DNA from: Laccaria trichodermophora
Taxonomy: Eukaryota > Basidiomycota > Agaricomycetes > Agaricales > Hydnangiaceae
Assembly: GCA_018417955.1 (NCBI GenBank)
Contig: JACTVC010000035.1
Span: 1-64,000, forward strand
Direction of reading: 5' to 3'
DNA: 64,000 nt
Below, in pieces: positions 21,890 to 34,312 of the stretch. The notes beneath the pieces are model-generated. The model did no database searches and was not told the origin of the DNA. It saw only the letters and a program-made list of their open reading frames with translations. Position 1 is the stretch's first letter. Each line of letters begins with the position of its first letter. A program made the translations under genes and the position numbers.

Positions 21890-22067
21890 CTGTACTGTAC
21901 GCAACCACCTCGGGCCACTCAAACTCGTCGAACCCCGCTCCCATCGGTGAAGAGACTTGGGGCAACAATTACCAGACCTTTTTGAACACCACCGTCCCAT
22001 CCCCGCTTTCGGTTGGTGTAAAGCCAACATATTTTTCTTCTGTATCACAAGCTGTTTTGTCATTAAG

Positions 22068-22594
22068 GTACGTATGCTCTTAAGAGTCAATGAATACTGA
22101 TTAATCTTTGCACAGTGGCTGTGGATAGGTCTCCGTCGAATAAACACATTCGATAGCAGCGACATTCGAGAGCTCGTGAGAATCATGCGCTTCCGACTTT
22201 CGGTGACGCCTCGCACTTACATCGACTCCCTCTAATCCATCATCAACCATCATGCGGCCGTCTGAGCTACGATTCCCTGTTCCCCTATTCGTATGAATGT
22301 ACCTCCTTACACCGATACAATGCATAAACAGTTGACTGCCTTAAGCAGTCATCGTATGGAACATTTTAGGACGTCGAGACGGGCAACGCTGTTTTCCATC
22401 CAAAACATCCTCACGGCGTATATTTACGAACTCGCACCCTATTTCCCAAGTCACTCCCCCCTGATTTCTTCATCCATCTCTGGAATAGCTCCCCATCTCA
22501 CACAATGAATCGCAGATCGCTCACTCGTCTACGTTTTCCGGCGCGACCGTCGAAGTGACATCTCAGTCAGACGACTAAGACTAGAGTCGCTTCC
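22068..22594. other. Intergenic, no supported gene
   Basis: Short open frames only, with no coherent spliced model. Confidence 0.5.
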
Positions 22595-22738
22595 TTAGGC
22601 GTCATTATGCTCAAGCTCAGCATCATCACCACCCTCACTCCTCGAGTCTGTCGACAGATGGCCCCCGATAAATATCCTCGCCAGGGATGCGAGTGGGTCG
22701 ATGACATCGTGGTAACGACGGCTGCTGGCAATGGTTAG
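22595..22738 (-). CDS. Possible terminal exon of an unknown gene
   Basis: A coherent C-terminus read leftwards: SRRYHDVIDPLASLARIFIG followed by an acidic tail (EGGDDAELEHNDA) and a TAA at 22595-22597. It is preceded by an acceptor-like CCATTGCCAG. I could not find the upstream exons, so this may be a fragment. Confidence 0.25.
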   Translation of the reverse strand, partial: LTIASSRRYHDVIDPLASLARIFIGGHLSTDSRSEGGDDAELEHNDA

Positions 22739-22872
22739 TGACGTTCTTAGGTTGCAGGGCGATCTCATACGTCACGCAAAGCATCCGAGTCGATTGAGCT
22801 AGGGGTTAGCGGTTATTTAATTCTGATGCTCCTACCATCAGACTCTCTAATTTTTGTCACTCTTCCACCACC

Positions 22873-23277
22873 ATGGCCTCCTTGAAAACCTGCGTCCTTT
22901 GTCCACTATGCGTATGTTCGTTGGTTCAAATGCTTTGAGACCATAATAAAGTAAACAATGCAGTTTCCGGATGATCATACGAATAAAGCCAGGGCGAAAG
23001 AGGAATATGACGCACACCGTTTTTGCCTGTCCCCTAACATTTTCCATGACGTTCTAAAGGAACTTGCCCCTTCAAGGCAAGTTCACACCGCTCTCTGTTT
23101 TTCATCTCGTTAATGAGGATTGCCGGAAGCAGTCCCTCCTTACCAAGCTCTGCCCAAACTAAGATACAAGCACTGCTGTTGTCAATCTCCGCCGACATTC
23201 CAATTAAATCCAACGGTACAGAAGCAACGCCAAAACGGGCTCGCAAAGCCTGCTCACCTTGCAGCAAGAAATGTTGA
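22873..23277 (+). CDS. Small cysteine-containing unknown protein, about 103 aa
   Basis: Three exons keep frame: 22873-22911, 22964-23076 and 23118-23277. The start is MASLKTCVLCPLC, the middle is charged (DDHTNKARAKEEYDAHRFC), and the end is basic and cysteine-rich (TPKRARKACSPCSKKC). The second intron uses a GC donor (CAAG|GCAAGT, 41 nt). The alternative GT donor three bases on also keeps frame but stops after about 15 more residues. Family not recognised. The gene lies directly upstream of the DUF6698 gene on the same strand and could be its misassigned 5' part, though I found no in-frame link. Confidence 0.4.
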
Positions 23278-23679
23278 CGTCACGATGACATACAATTACC
23301 GTCCCACAGTTTCTCGTCCCTTACGAAGTCAACGTAACGCCGGTGTAGGCTGGTGTGCAGCTTGGCTACCGGAGTTGAGATGATGGTTTTAAGGCTACTA
23401 CGTAATTAACCCAATAAGAGGCAGGTCAAACAAACATGCCCTCCATGACGTGATTCAACGCCAAACCGTAATTGAGTCAAGCCCGCCGTGACAGCCTAAG
23501 CGCGGCTCCGAATGGAACATAAAAATGCTCACGGCACCAGCCGTCTACAATCCCTGGCCAATTACCCCTCGAGTTCTAACGTACTTCATGCTTGAAGGAG
23601 AGTGTGTTCAATCGCATAATATTGTGGGGACAGTGCGCCCAAATGCGCTGGAATTGGGCCCCCGGAAAAAACCGTCAGT

Positions 23680-25013
23680 GTGCTGACCGCTTTTACGACA
23701 AGGCTGACAACACGGTCCTACAGCTGCGTTACGGATCCCCTGGTTCACCACGGCCGTCATTTTGGCCGCACCGTTCACACGTTATGCAATATACACACCC
23801 TATTAACGAACGGCGTTTTACGGCTCGTAGAGTTAGCCGATAGACCGGCAGAGTCTTTCACTGCCGAGTCTGTCTCTTTTTGTCCTTGAACGTGACTATC
23901 CTGTGCTTACCGAGATACCCTAGGGAGCGTCGCGAACATGATGTATTTCTTTTGTTGCTTCAGTCTGTCCCTGGGCTAGAGGAGCGTCTCTTAAATGGGT
24001 CCGAAGAGGATTTTACTCACGTTGGGGAGCTCGTATGTCCCCCTCTATAACACTCAGGGGTGCTATCTCAAAGATAACAGCTGCGCAAAGGCGCTTCAGG
24101 TGCTCGAGGCGACGACACGAAAAGTTTGAAAAGCGCTGTTCTTGACTGGATTACCCCCAAAGGCCAAGCCCTGGTTCCGCCCCTGAGCCGTAATGTTAAA
24201 TCTGATCGAGGGTTCAATCATGAACGCACCGGGGCCCTTCTTTGCCCCGCAGGTCTGGACTGGTCAAACCAAGAGTGAGATTATTCATAATTGTTTCTCC
24301 CACCGCTTATCTGCCTTTTTCAAGGACCAAGGACAAGCTAAGAAGTGGGGAAATGGCCGTTAGCGGCGATCAATGGCCTATTTTTCTGTATGCTGGCTAC
24401 ACATATGACCCGGAGGATCCATGGAACGGCCTTCTTCGTTCCAACTTGTTGGTTTGCGTGAGTCTTTGCTGCAATCTTTTTTAGTATGCGTTTCTGATAA
24501 GTATGCGTTGAAGGCGTTCAAACACGTGTTCACGTCACCTAGTTCGGTCGATAAGGAACCGAAAGCCACAAGATCCGGAAATGCCCGTCTTCATGGAATG
24601 ACTCGCGTCACGCCTGGTTCCATTGCATACATTGCAACGCAGGTGTCGCCTTTCCACTTTTCATCTGGTATTTCAATGACTCACCTTGTTTCAGGTGCGC
24701 TTCTCATTGTCCGCCTCTCCTGTTTTTTCTCGCACAGATACAATCACGGACTCCGAGAAGTTCTATACCACCATTTTGGAGCTCTTATACGATCCCGCCG
24801 AGAAACGAGAAGTCGATGCGCTCTATGTTTGGTGGAACCGGTAAATAAATCAATTTCTTCGAACAAAGAATGATTGAACACTCGAATTTCAGGCAGGTAT
24901 TTCCCACCTACTCATCTGCCCAGCGCACCATCTCCAAGAATAGCGCGTTCGCAAAGATCAAAGAGAGGAGGCGAGCGCTCATGCAGTCCACCATTGAGAA
25001 CCCCGCAACCTAG
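23680..25013 (+). CDS. DUF6698-type protein, 5' end unresolved
   Basis: Exons: (start unresolved) -23871, 23928-24032, 24081-24274, 24325-24457, 24514-24642, 24695-24840 and 24893-25013. The protein runs HHGRHFGRTVHTLCNIHTLL, SVPGLEERLLNG, GDDTKSLKSAVLDWITPKG, NHERTGALLCPAGLDWSN, GDQWPIFLYAGYTYDPEDPW, HVFTSPSSVDKEPKATRSGN, RFSLSASPVFSRTDTITDSE and NRQVFPTYSSAQR. This order matches my knowledge of the agaricomycete DUF6698 family, whose members occur in many copies and have no known function. The reading frame is intact once the introns are removed. I could not place the true start codon; the first exon's open frame extends back only to a GTG at 23680. Confidence 0.78.
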
Positions 25014-26131
25014 TAATCTTGTGCAATGGGAATTACTATATTTGTGCAATTTATCGTATAACGAAATATGTATCTGATTTATATACGCCGTTGGAATGTG
25101 ATACAATGCTTGCTTATCTTAACGAAAACTACCAGCTTGGGATGGGGAAAAGGTTACCTGTATAATATTAGTGCGTCCAGAAGAACTTTTCCAGTGTTTG
25201 GAAAGCGAACAATTTTTGATAAGCCCGCTTCGAAGTTTATTATACCATCGCAAACTTCCAGTGATTTACAGCGTTGGCGAAGTTCCCCACTGACGTCTGT
25301 AGCGAGTAGAGCTTGCCTTCAATGAATTCAAGGTACAATTCTCCATCTACACCGTCGCCTACAATAACATCAAGGAAAGTTGGTGAAGACCATCCTCTAC
25401 AAATATTACGAGATTTTGTCATGCCTCACCAGCATGATGGTCAAATGTCAGAGCTTGAATGTGCATCAACCTACATAATGATAGTGAATGGAAGGTGGAT
25501 ATTGTTATTTTTCCAAGAAATTACTATCGCGAATCTTGGAGGCTCATAACGACCATATTTTACCGCGGAAAACAACATTGCGGTTACTGCCAAATGAATT
25601 ACATGTCTCAGCGTGTACACCCCCCTTGTAAAAGTTTTTATGATAAGTCTAGTGTTGCCCCTTTTGGGAAGAACTGTCGTCGTCCGGAAAAGAGGCACAC
25701 GTGGAACTACCGTCATCACAATGATGAAAGATTGACCGCATGTTATAAAAGCTACGATACTACAAAGTCTCCCAGGGGTTTTCCTATTACGACAATTGCC
25801 ATCAACATTCTCCTTTTGACTATTAGTCAGGTGATATCATGGTCTCTAAAACAGATATCAGATGACCGACCTTGGCCGAATTTTTGGTTATTGGCAAATT
25901 CACAAAGCATATCCTCTTATTTATGAATATATCTTCAGGCATGTAATCTTTACTTAGATTGGATCTTTTTTTTTATTTTTAAAACAATATCAAGTTTTAC
26001 CAGAATGAGGCAGGTTCCCTGATGACATAGTCACAACTCGGATACACCCACTATACACAAGGCTATCATACATTTCTTCTTCCTCCACGAACCCCCATAT
26101 TTCTGATCCCTCAGTCGCAGGACGTGTTCAA
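25014..26131. other. Intergenic, no supported gene
   Basis: AT-rich stretch with a 155-codon open frame (25459-25926) that resembles no family and has no supporting splice structure. The last part is the promoter region of UFD2. Confidence 0.5.
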
Positions 26132-29100
26132 ATGTCTGACAATACACCGACACCGCAGGAAGATGCTGAACGGGTGCATTTTCTTCAACCTCGCGTCTAT
26201 TTCTTCATTTAAATAATCATCGTACTCGTCTTTGTAGATCCGATTGAAGAGACTCGCGAGATTGCAAGCCGCTACGAACAGCGCTTCCACATCTTCAGGT
26301 CCATCGCTTGCGCCATCTCCGTCTCCTTCTACTCCATCGGTGGCCACTCCACCTCCACCCTCTCCAGCTCCGAGACCGCTCAAACCTTCGCCCCGTCCTC
26401 CAGCCGTGTCACACCTCTTTCAAGAACCAGTCTCTGCTCCAATATCAATAAGAAAGAAGGCGCCTACGGTCGCCAAATTGGACCTTGAGACTTGGGAGCA
26501 TGATGTTCTTACTAATGTCCTGAAGGTGACACTCAGGGTGCGTGTTATTTTTATTCTAATCAATGGGCCTGAGATATTCTTCTTTAGAAAGAAGTTGCCG
26601 AGAAGAGTGGCTTTGAAACTGTCTGGCTGAAGCAACTCGCGGATGACATGGCATCAGAGGGAACTGGTACGTATCTGTTTGCTTGTCCTTGTCCCTGTCC
26701 TCTTGCTGACACAATTCGGACGCGATTTAGCGCCTTCGCGGCTTTCCGTAGATATCTTGGACCAGCTTTTGATTTCTCGATTAGAGATTGATCCCCAAAC
26801 TATGACGTGATTACGCCTTTGACCATTTGCATAAAGAGCGCGATACTCATTGATACAATAGAGATGACTTAGACTTTCTTCCCGTACTGGCCTCCCTCCC
26901 TGCTCAGCAAACTATTTTCGAATTTATTGTCGGGTGTTGGAAGCGGTTGAACGCGACGAGGTCCGCGTTCCTGAAGAAGGTGTGCACAAGCAGCTTATAA
27001 AAGCGACCGTTGGAGCGTAACAGCCATTGCTCTAGAATTACCCCCCAGTGGACACGCAGAAGGGACTTGATCGCCTGGAGAAAATCCGCGAACTTCTTAT
27101 CAGTTACGCAGGATTCTCCCTGCAGGAGCCAGATATGTTTCCCCAACCATCAGGGTGAGCAAAAAGAAAAACTCAAAAAGATTTGATTAATTTTGACAAT
27201 CGCAGACGACCCCTCGGTCCACCGGAGCTTGTGCAACCACTTCTCTCCCTCTCAGCTCTCTCGGCCCCCCTCCTTTCAAGCCCTACATCTAATCCGAACT
27301 GTCTATCCCCTTCCGATATTGAACAATTCCTGCAGGACATCGCGCGCCGTTTCGAACCCGATAATGAGATCGACGGTATCCTCGGTCCTGTCGTTCGCGC
27401 GCTGCTTTTCCACGAATCACTCTTCAGGCCAGAAGGTCTCGGCGGAGGTGACGCAATCTGGCGAGGCGTTGTAAGCGGACTAGAGGTTTTGGTGTCAATC
27501 AAAAGCATTGCTATAATGATCACAAGAATGCCTGAGTGGAATCCCGTTACAACGGCTCCTCTTTTCGAACGTGTCTCGTTGCTAGGGCCATTGTGCAGGC
27601 TGGGCGTCTTTTCTGCTGAATGGGTGGGTTTTTCGTTAGATTGCTTAGGGACTGAGATGACTAAAACTTTTTTAGCCAGGAGTTGGACAGGCATACTTTT
27701 CTGATCCCGAGAAACGAACCAGAGACGATATCGAATCATCCTTTGCAAGTTTGAGGGGAACACTCAAAAGCTTGCAGGTTTGTTTGTTATCGAATGACCG
27801 AGTACACATCTTGACTTTTTTTTCTGATAGTCTTCCTTATTCCAAGTCTTTAACACGTTGGTGAGAGCGTCGGCAGAGTCACGGGAAGCCGTTCTCCAGT
27901 ACTTTGCACGCGTGATTGCACTGAATGTGAAGCGTGCAGGAATGCAGGTGGGATTCTTTGCTCAACGTTCTAATCGCCCAGCTCATTTCTTACCTCCAAG
28001 GTCGATCCAAATACCGTCTCGTCTGATAGCTTCATGGTGAATATACAAAGCATCCTGTATCGTTTTGCAGAGCCATTCATGGATGCAAACTATACCAAAG
28101 TTGGTTCTCTCTTTCAAAAATCTCAACTTCTTCTGACCGTAGTCGTAGATGGACCGCATCGACCCCCTGTTCTATGCACAGTCGTCGCGTATTGATTTGA
28201 AGGAAGAGACAAGAATTAAAGCGACAAGCGAAGAAGCAAACCAATGGTCTGAAGAGAACAGAAAACCCGATGGTCTGTGAACACGTCCAGCGTCTCTTTA
28301 ACAAATGTCTAACCAGTTCATTGAACTACAGCCCCACCTCCGAACTTCATCTCCAACATCTTCTTTATTTCAATCGCCATGAGTCACTATGGCTATCTAA
28401 AAACCATTCAAACATACAATGGGCTGGCAAAGCACGTTGAGGACATTCAAAGGCATCTCGAGATGTTGAACAGCGATGGATCGTGGATGGGTGTGCGCAT
28501 TCGTCTAATTTGACTTTTCGGGTTCTGCTTCTGACTTTGCTCAGACTCCCATGCAAGCTCGCACGGAAGCGGCGATCAAACACGTAAAGAACGAACAGGC
28601 GAAAATTAAGATGCAGCAACTCTCATTTGAGGCCGGCTTGCTTGATCCTGAACTCGTCTTTCGATCGATCGGATTCACGAATTTCTTGTCAACTTGGTTA
28701 ATAAGGCAAGCAGACCCGAAGAAGGCACACCCTAATCCAACTGTCGAGTACGTGTCAAACTCTCGCCCTCCAAGGTTTTCTTGGTTGATGATGAATTGGC
28801 AGGCTACCTCTTCCCAAGGAAGTACCCATGTCTTTCAGGGTGCTCCCAGAATATATCGTGGAGGACATCGTCGATTATCTTTACTTCGCTGTGCAGTGAG
28901 TGGTCAATAATTCTTTCATGTTCAACGCCTGAACCCACTGTCAAGGACATCCCCAGACAAATTTGAACTGTCAGGGAAGATTGAGCTATTAACATTTGTC
29001 CTGACATTCCTCACTTCGACGTGGTACATCAAGAACCCATTCCTTAAATCCAAAATCAACGATGTAAGATCACGTCCATTTCGTGAATACTCATTCTCAT

Positions 29101-30570
29101 ATCTTTGAAAGGTTCTTTTCATGAGCATCTGGGGTTATGGACGCGAAAGGAACGGCATCCTTGGAAATCTCCTGAACACTCACCCGATGGCACTGAAGTA
29201 TCTCATGCCCGCGCTGATGCATTTCTACATTGGTAAGTTGCAGTGTTGTTTGACGTGGTCGGAGGCCTTACTTGGACAGAGGTGGAACAAACTGGCGCAA
29301 GCTCCCAGTTCTACGACAAATTCAGTGCGTGATCCTGGCATTTTGCGCGGCATACAGCTCACAGGAAGGATTGTGTTAAATAGATGCGAGGTATCTACTA
29401 ATGTTGCAGCATCATATTTCCTTACTAACTGTGACGTAGACGGAACATCTCTTACATCCTGAAAGTGGTATGGAACAACCCTACCCACAGACAGGCACTA
29501 AACCTCGAGGCCTTGTGCGTTATATCGATTATGTGTTGTGAAGTCATTCATCTGAACGCACGATTAGAAATGTCGACAAGTTCGTTCGCTTTGTCAATCT
29601 TATGATCAACGACGTTACGTACCTCATGGACGAATCTTTGAGCGAGCTTACCCAAATCCACAACATTCAAGTTGAAATGGATGACAAGGAAAGTTGGGAT
29701 TCCAAGCCCGTTGAGTACAGGAGGGAACGTGAAAGCACGTTGCGGTCACTGGAACGTCATGCTTCAGGATATACAACACTTGGAAGATCTACAGTCGAGC
29801 TGCTGAAAGTGTTTACGGCGGAAACTAAGGGACCGTTTATGATGCCGGAAATCGTCGATCGTCTTGCAGCAATGTTGGACTACAACTTACAAGCCCTCGC
29901 TGGACCTCGGTGTCAAGAACTGAAAGTCCGTGAACCGGAAAAGCTTAAATTCGACCCTAAAGCACTGTTGACGGATATCATACAAGTATTCTTGAATCTA
30001 AGTGACCAGAAGGAGTTTATCCAGGCTGTAGCTGGCGATGGTCGAAGTTACACGAAGGAGTTGTTTGATCGAGCTGAGGGTATCGCTATCAGAAAGGGGC
30101 TGAAAACGGAGACTGAACTTGAAAGCTTGCGAATCTTTGTTGCCAAGGTCGAGGAGGCGAAGGCAACAATAGAGGCAGAGGAAGACCTAGGGGATGTCCC
30201 AGATGAGTTCCTAGGTGCGTATGCCAACAAATCCGCACTTAAGTTGCTAAAACATCTGCCAGACCCACTTATGTTCACCGTCATGAGGGATCCTGTACTG
30301 CTACCATCGTCCAAGACGATCCTTGACCGTGCTACGATCAAGTCACATTTATTATCGGATTCCAAAGATCCTTTCAACAGAGCACCACTGTCAATCGAGG
30401 ATGTTGTTTCAGGTCGGTTATTTCAGACGTACCATCACCGTCAAAGAATCTATACTGATGCTTGAATAGTGCCGGAACTCAAACAACGCATCGACACGTT
30501 CTTGTTGGAAAGGCAATTAAAGGGTAAGAATCCTCTTGAGACGACGGTGCAAATGGACACGACTACGTAG
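26132..30570 (+). CDS. UFD2: Ubiquitin conjugation factor E4 (UFD2), U-box
   Basis: All 21 exons keep frame and give 1120 aa: 26132-26173, 26238-26537, 26588-26666, 26731-26806, 26862-26979, 27036-27154, 27206-27623, 27676-27777, 27831-27947, 28001-28099, 28149-28272, 28332-28492, 28545-28747, 28803-28895, 28946-29063, 29112-29232, 29280-29324, 29384-29390, 29440-29514, 29568-30412 and 30470-30570. The start carries the family's [10 protein letters not shown] motif. The Ufd2 core follows ([33 protein letters not shown]), and residues ~1035-1108 form the U-box ([20 protein letters not shown]). UFD2 extends short ubiquitin chains on substrates handed over by Cdc48/p97. Exon 18 is only 7 nt. Confidence 0.95.
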
Positions 30571-30685
30571 AACTTGGGGACTAATTGGGTGGCAAACTTA
30601 TGGGTCGACACAATTGTTTTTGTATCATAGTCGCTAGTCAAATTTGTTGTATCTTCACTCCTTGTTCACGACACCAGTCACAAAT

Positions 30686-31736
30686 ATGACGAGCTCCTCC
30701 TTCTCCACAACGGTCGAAGTCATTTACAACGAAGCACGGGCAACCAACCAGCTGCGCAAACTCTCATCTGCTAAACTGAGGACATTTGCGGTTGACCTCG
30801 CCATTATCGGTCTTGGCCTACGGTGAGCCATGTGTTGGTACGGTGTACTTCAGCTCATCGCCCCCCAAAGAACTGGATTACTAGTTGACACTTTTGCGCC
30901 CAAGGATCCTGTTGATGCCTTTTCTTGGCTAATACGAAGTCTCCGTCAGGCTCGTCTAATTCTTACACCCCAACATGAGGTTGGAACCGCTCAAGAACCG
31001 CTCCACTAAATTCTTGTCGCAGAACCCCGAAGTTGGCCATCTTTTCAGGCATGTTTTCCATCTGTACGAAACTACCGCAGGGCAATCTTTCTTGGTAAAT
31101 GCTTCTGTATTTCGCCAACGCACAGTGGATATCAAAGGGTGCGACGCCCAGCAAGAGAAGACAGAGATAACAAACACCCTCCCATTATTTGTGCTCCTTC
31201 CTGGTGCCGCAGATCCAGAGGATTCGTTTGACCTTGTTAGTATTTTTTGCAGCACAACCTGAGATGCTCGACCGACAAATCTCATGACTTAGATAACAAT
31301 TCCAGAACCTCTGCTTGACGTCCTTCACTTTTTATCCGAACGGGTTTCTGTCGTGGATTCTATACCATCCTCGATCTCACCAGAAGGAATGCCACTTAGC
31401 AATGCAGTCCCTCTCGCAGCTGTCCTTCTAGACTATGAAGTCGCCTATGTTCCTCCTGATACCCCGACAGGACCTGCGGTTTTTCTCTGTGGAGTCACTG
31501 TAAACACATATGAATGTCTCCTGGATCTACTCCTCCCTGGTAGCGTCCATCATACAATTCTGAAGTTCTCATGTCCGAGCGCTCTTGCGATTTCATACCC
31601 CACGCAGTTTGGGCCTGATGAAATCGTCAGGCGGCTTACAGCAAAGTTTACAGAGCGGCTCGCCCAGATAGGAGACTTTACAGTCTCGCTTAGGGTAATA
31701 TGTGGCTCGATAACGCTTGACAGATTAGCGCTGTAA
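30686..31736 (+). CDS. DUF4504-like (C1orf74/UPF0739 family) protein
   Basis: Four exons (30686-30822, 30871-30979, 31023-31235, 31293-31736) join in frame to give 300 aa. The features are a helical N-terminus (NQLRKLSSAKLRTFAVDLAI), a hydrophobic strand ending in aspartate (GLLVDTF) and a PVDAFSWLIRSLR helix. Then come HVFHLYETTAGQSFLVN and a C-terminal half with AAVLLDYEVAYVP and GPAVFLCGVTVNTYECLL. This pattern recalls the small eukaryotic DUF4504 family, which has no known function; the assignment is from memory of the pattern only. It lies 115 bp after UFD2 on the same strand and ends 46 bp from the convergent PPWD1 gene. Confidence 0.6.
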
Positions 31737-31781
31737 ACTGTGCCCCGGACGCAGAAATTTTAGTAACGTACATACATTGCA

Positions 31782-34265
31782 CTACTCTACATCCACGTTA
31801 ACGATCTTGATGTCTTCGTATGGCTTGTCGACCTTGTTCGCCTTGACATTCTCTATGGAATGCACAACTTCAAGGCCAGACAACACCCGACCAAAGATGG
31901 TATGCTTCTTGTCCAGCCACGGGGTTGCTGTTGTCGTAATGAAGAACTGAGAGCCATTGGTTCCAGGTCCAGCATTTGCCATGCTCACTGTATACGGCCT
32001 AGCAAAAACATCAACTACCACAATCCACAAGAGAAAAGGACATTGAAGCCTACCTGTCATGCTTCAAATCATCCGAAAACTCATCCTCAAATTCCCTGCC
32101 CCAAATAGATGTTCCACCTGTACCATCGCCCAGTGGGTCGCCCGTCTGGATCATAAACTTTGGAATCACGCGATGGAAGAGAATTCCTTCAAAGTATCCG
32201 CTTCGAGCATGTCCCACAAAATTCTCCACAGCTTTTGGAGCTTGTTGTGGAAAGAGGCGCATGTGAATATCTCCGACTGTGGTGTGGATTGTCGCTGAGT
32301 TAGCCACGGGGGATGGGCCTGCGTTAGTAGCGGTGGTTGCTGCGGCAACGCTCTGTTCTTCTCGGGTAGGGCGTTCGTTGAAGACATCTCGCTCGCCGAG
32401 TTTATTGTCTCTGTAAGGAAGTTATGGCATGGCGAGACACTTAAAATGTAGAGCACGTACTCGGGCTCTGAACGCGTAAAGAGATAGAATCGAGGCCGCT
32501 TAAAACCCGTGCAGAAGAGGGTAGGATCCCTTTGGCCCTTCCCAGCCAAGATGGGGTTGGCAGACGCTGCCATGGCCTGTAATGGCAGCATTCACCCCGT
32601 CATCTATTCAAATGGATTTTAAGACTCACCATGGTAGTAATACTCTTCTTCGCAGGGGCACCCTGATAAACGCTAAGATTCAGGAATCTTACCACCTCAT
32701 CTTTCCCCAACAGTCGGACAACGCGATTCGTTACAGTGTTCACAACTAACACAGATTTAGCACTAGAACGATGAGTCCTGCACAAAACGCACCTTTTATT
32801 CCCAACAACGTAGGATAGATGATAAATGCGCCGCTTTCATCCCAAATCGCATTGCTCCAGCTTCCCGGTATTTTCCCATCGGGCCCAGGTAACTCCAGCT
32901 CTCTCTCTGCCGCCAGCCGCCGCCCGAACTCCATATCTTCAACCCGGTAAACGGCTGTACCCGCCTGCTGCATCTCTTGTATAGCCGCCAAAGATTCATC
33001 GTACTTCCGCGTCAACTTTCCAGTGAGGAATGAAAAGACGCGGATTTGTCGGTCCGGTAAGGAGAACGTCACAAACGACGAGAAATCGGGGGACAGGGTA
33101 ATGCACGTTGGCGTGGACTTTGACTGTTTATATGAAATTAGATGGTAGTTCCGATTGTGAAGGTGGAGATTTTTAACTTTTTTGAACTCGTATAGATCTG
33201 TTTCGCTCTTGTACGACCAGAGATTGGGAATGTTTTTGGGTAGCACAAAGGGCTCAATGGGCTGCCAGTACTCTACGAACCCGCCTTCATCAGCGGATAT
33301 GACGGTGTCATAACGGTCGCTGTACTATGACAAGATGGTCATTAGCCTATAATGTCAAGTGCTTGACAATACGCACAGTCATTATATGAACGGGGAAGCG
33401 ATGCAAAATTTCGATAGTTTCCAACGGCTTGTCACCTCCACGACCATCATACAGTCGTACCGTACCCGAAGACGCGTCAGAACTGGGATAAAAGATGAGA
33501 CTTTTGGTCGTAAAGTAGAAGCAAAGCATCTCACATTGCAAGCAATCCTTGTGCTTGCCCTTTCCGATGAACCCAACAGCACGCATGGGGCACGAACCCA
33601 AGCTTTATAATATTGATCATATCTAGATAATGGTAAGGAACTTTCGCACCTAAATGATGGAAGGCACACACACCGAAATTGACAACGTCGAACACTTTCG
33701 CAGTCTGATCCTCCGAAATCGTCCCAAACAGCTGTCCATCGGCGCTCGCGGACACACCAACCACTGGGCTGAGATGTGCGCGGTAATGTTTGACGAATTC
33801 TATACCGGCTTCTTGTTTCTTCCAGAGTTTCAAGTGGCCGTCCACCGACGTGGTAATCAGGAAATCAGTCCTGGGAATGGAAAGATAAATTCGAAGAGAC
33901 TAAAGAGATAGAGAAGAACGCGCACTTGGTCATAACGCAAAAATTGACGACGTCACGGTGCATGAAGCTCTTGTAGTATTGATCTTTGTCCGGGAGATGC
34001 TCGAGATACAAGCGTTCATGTGGGAGGACTAAAATTGAAGCCGAATGAGCATCATATGATGATTATTAGGTTCAGGCTGTATACCTTTTCGTTTCTTCTT
34101 TACGCCTCCTCCAACAGCGTCGGCGGGCAAAGGCATGGGCCCAACATCGTCGTCGCCGTCATCCTCTAATGGGTCTATTGGTTCGCCGTTGTTCGTGCCG
34201 TCCTCGTTTCGTAGCCGTTTACCAAGTACAGACGCGTCTGTAGGTTGTGCAGCTGGTTCAGACAT
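31782..34265 (-). CDS. Cyclophilin with WD40 repeats, PPWD1-type peptidyl-prolyl isomerase
   Basis: Eleven exons (34265-34085, 34028-33926, 33870-33674, 33622-33535, 33482-33377, 33324-33178, 33123-32793, 32745-32630, 32576-32461, 32410-32054, 31998-31782) give 652 aa. An acidic N-terminus with a KKKRK patch is followed by WD40 repeats ([36 protein letters not shown]). The last ~155 residues are a complete cyclophilin domain ([49 protein letters not shown]). PPWD1 is a spliceosome-associated nuclear prolyl isomerase, and the length matches the human protein closely. A second in-frame ATG at 34298 would add 11 residues. Confidence 0.95.
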
Positions 34266-34312
34266 GGGAGGATCGAAGCACGTGATGATATGCTTCACTC
34301 CTACATCTTATC
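34266..34312. promoter_or_regulatory. Very short divergent promoter
   Basis: Only 47 bp separate the PPWD1 start codon (minus strand) from the start codon of the C2H2-like gene (plus strand). Both 5' UTRs and core promoters must lie in this gap or overlap the opposite gene. Confidence 0.6.

Larger units (their letters stand above)
14054..22067. repeat. Right arm of ~3.3-kb inverted duplication, interrupted
   Basis: Reverse-complement partner of 1472-4743. The match runs from 14054 to about 17177, stops at the foldback element, and resumes at 21890 with CTGTACTGTACGCAACCACC, which matches GGTTGCGTACTGCACAG in the left arm. It ends near 22067 at TGTCATTAAG. Without the insert the arm is ~3.3 kb, matching the left arm. 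Confidence 0.92.

Noticed and set aside
25459..25926. 155-codon frame
   Set aside because: It has no family resemblance, unlikely composition and no neighbouring exons.
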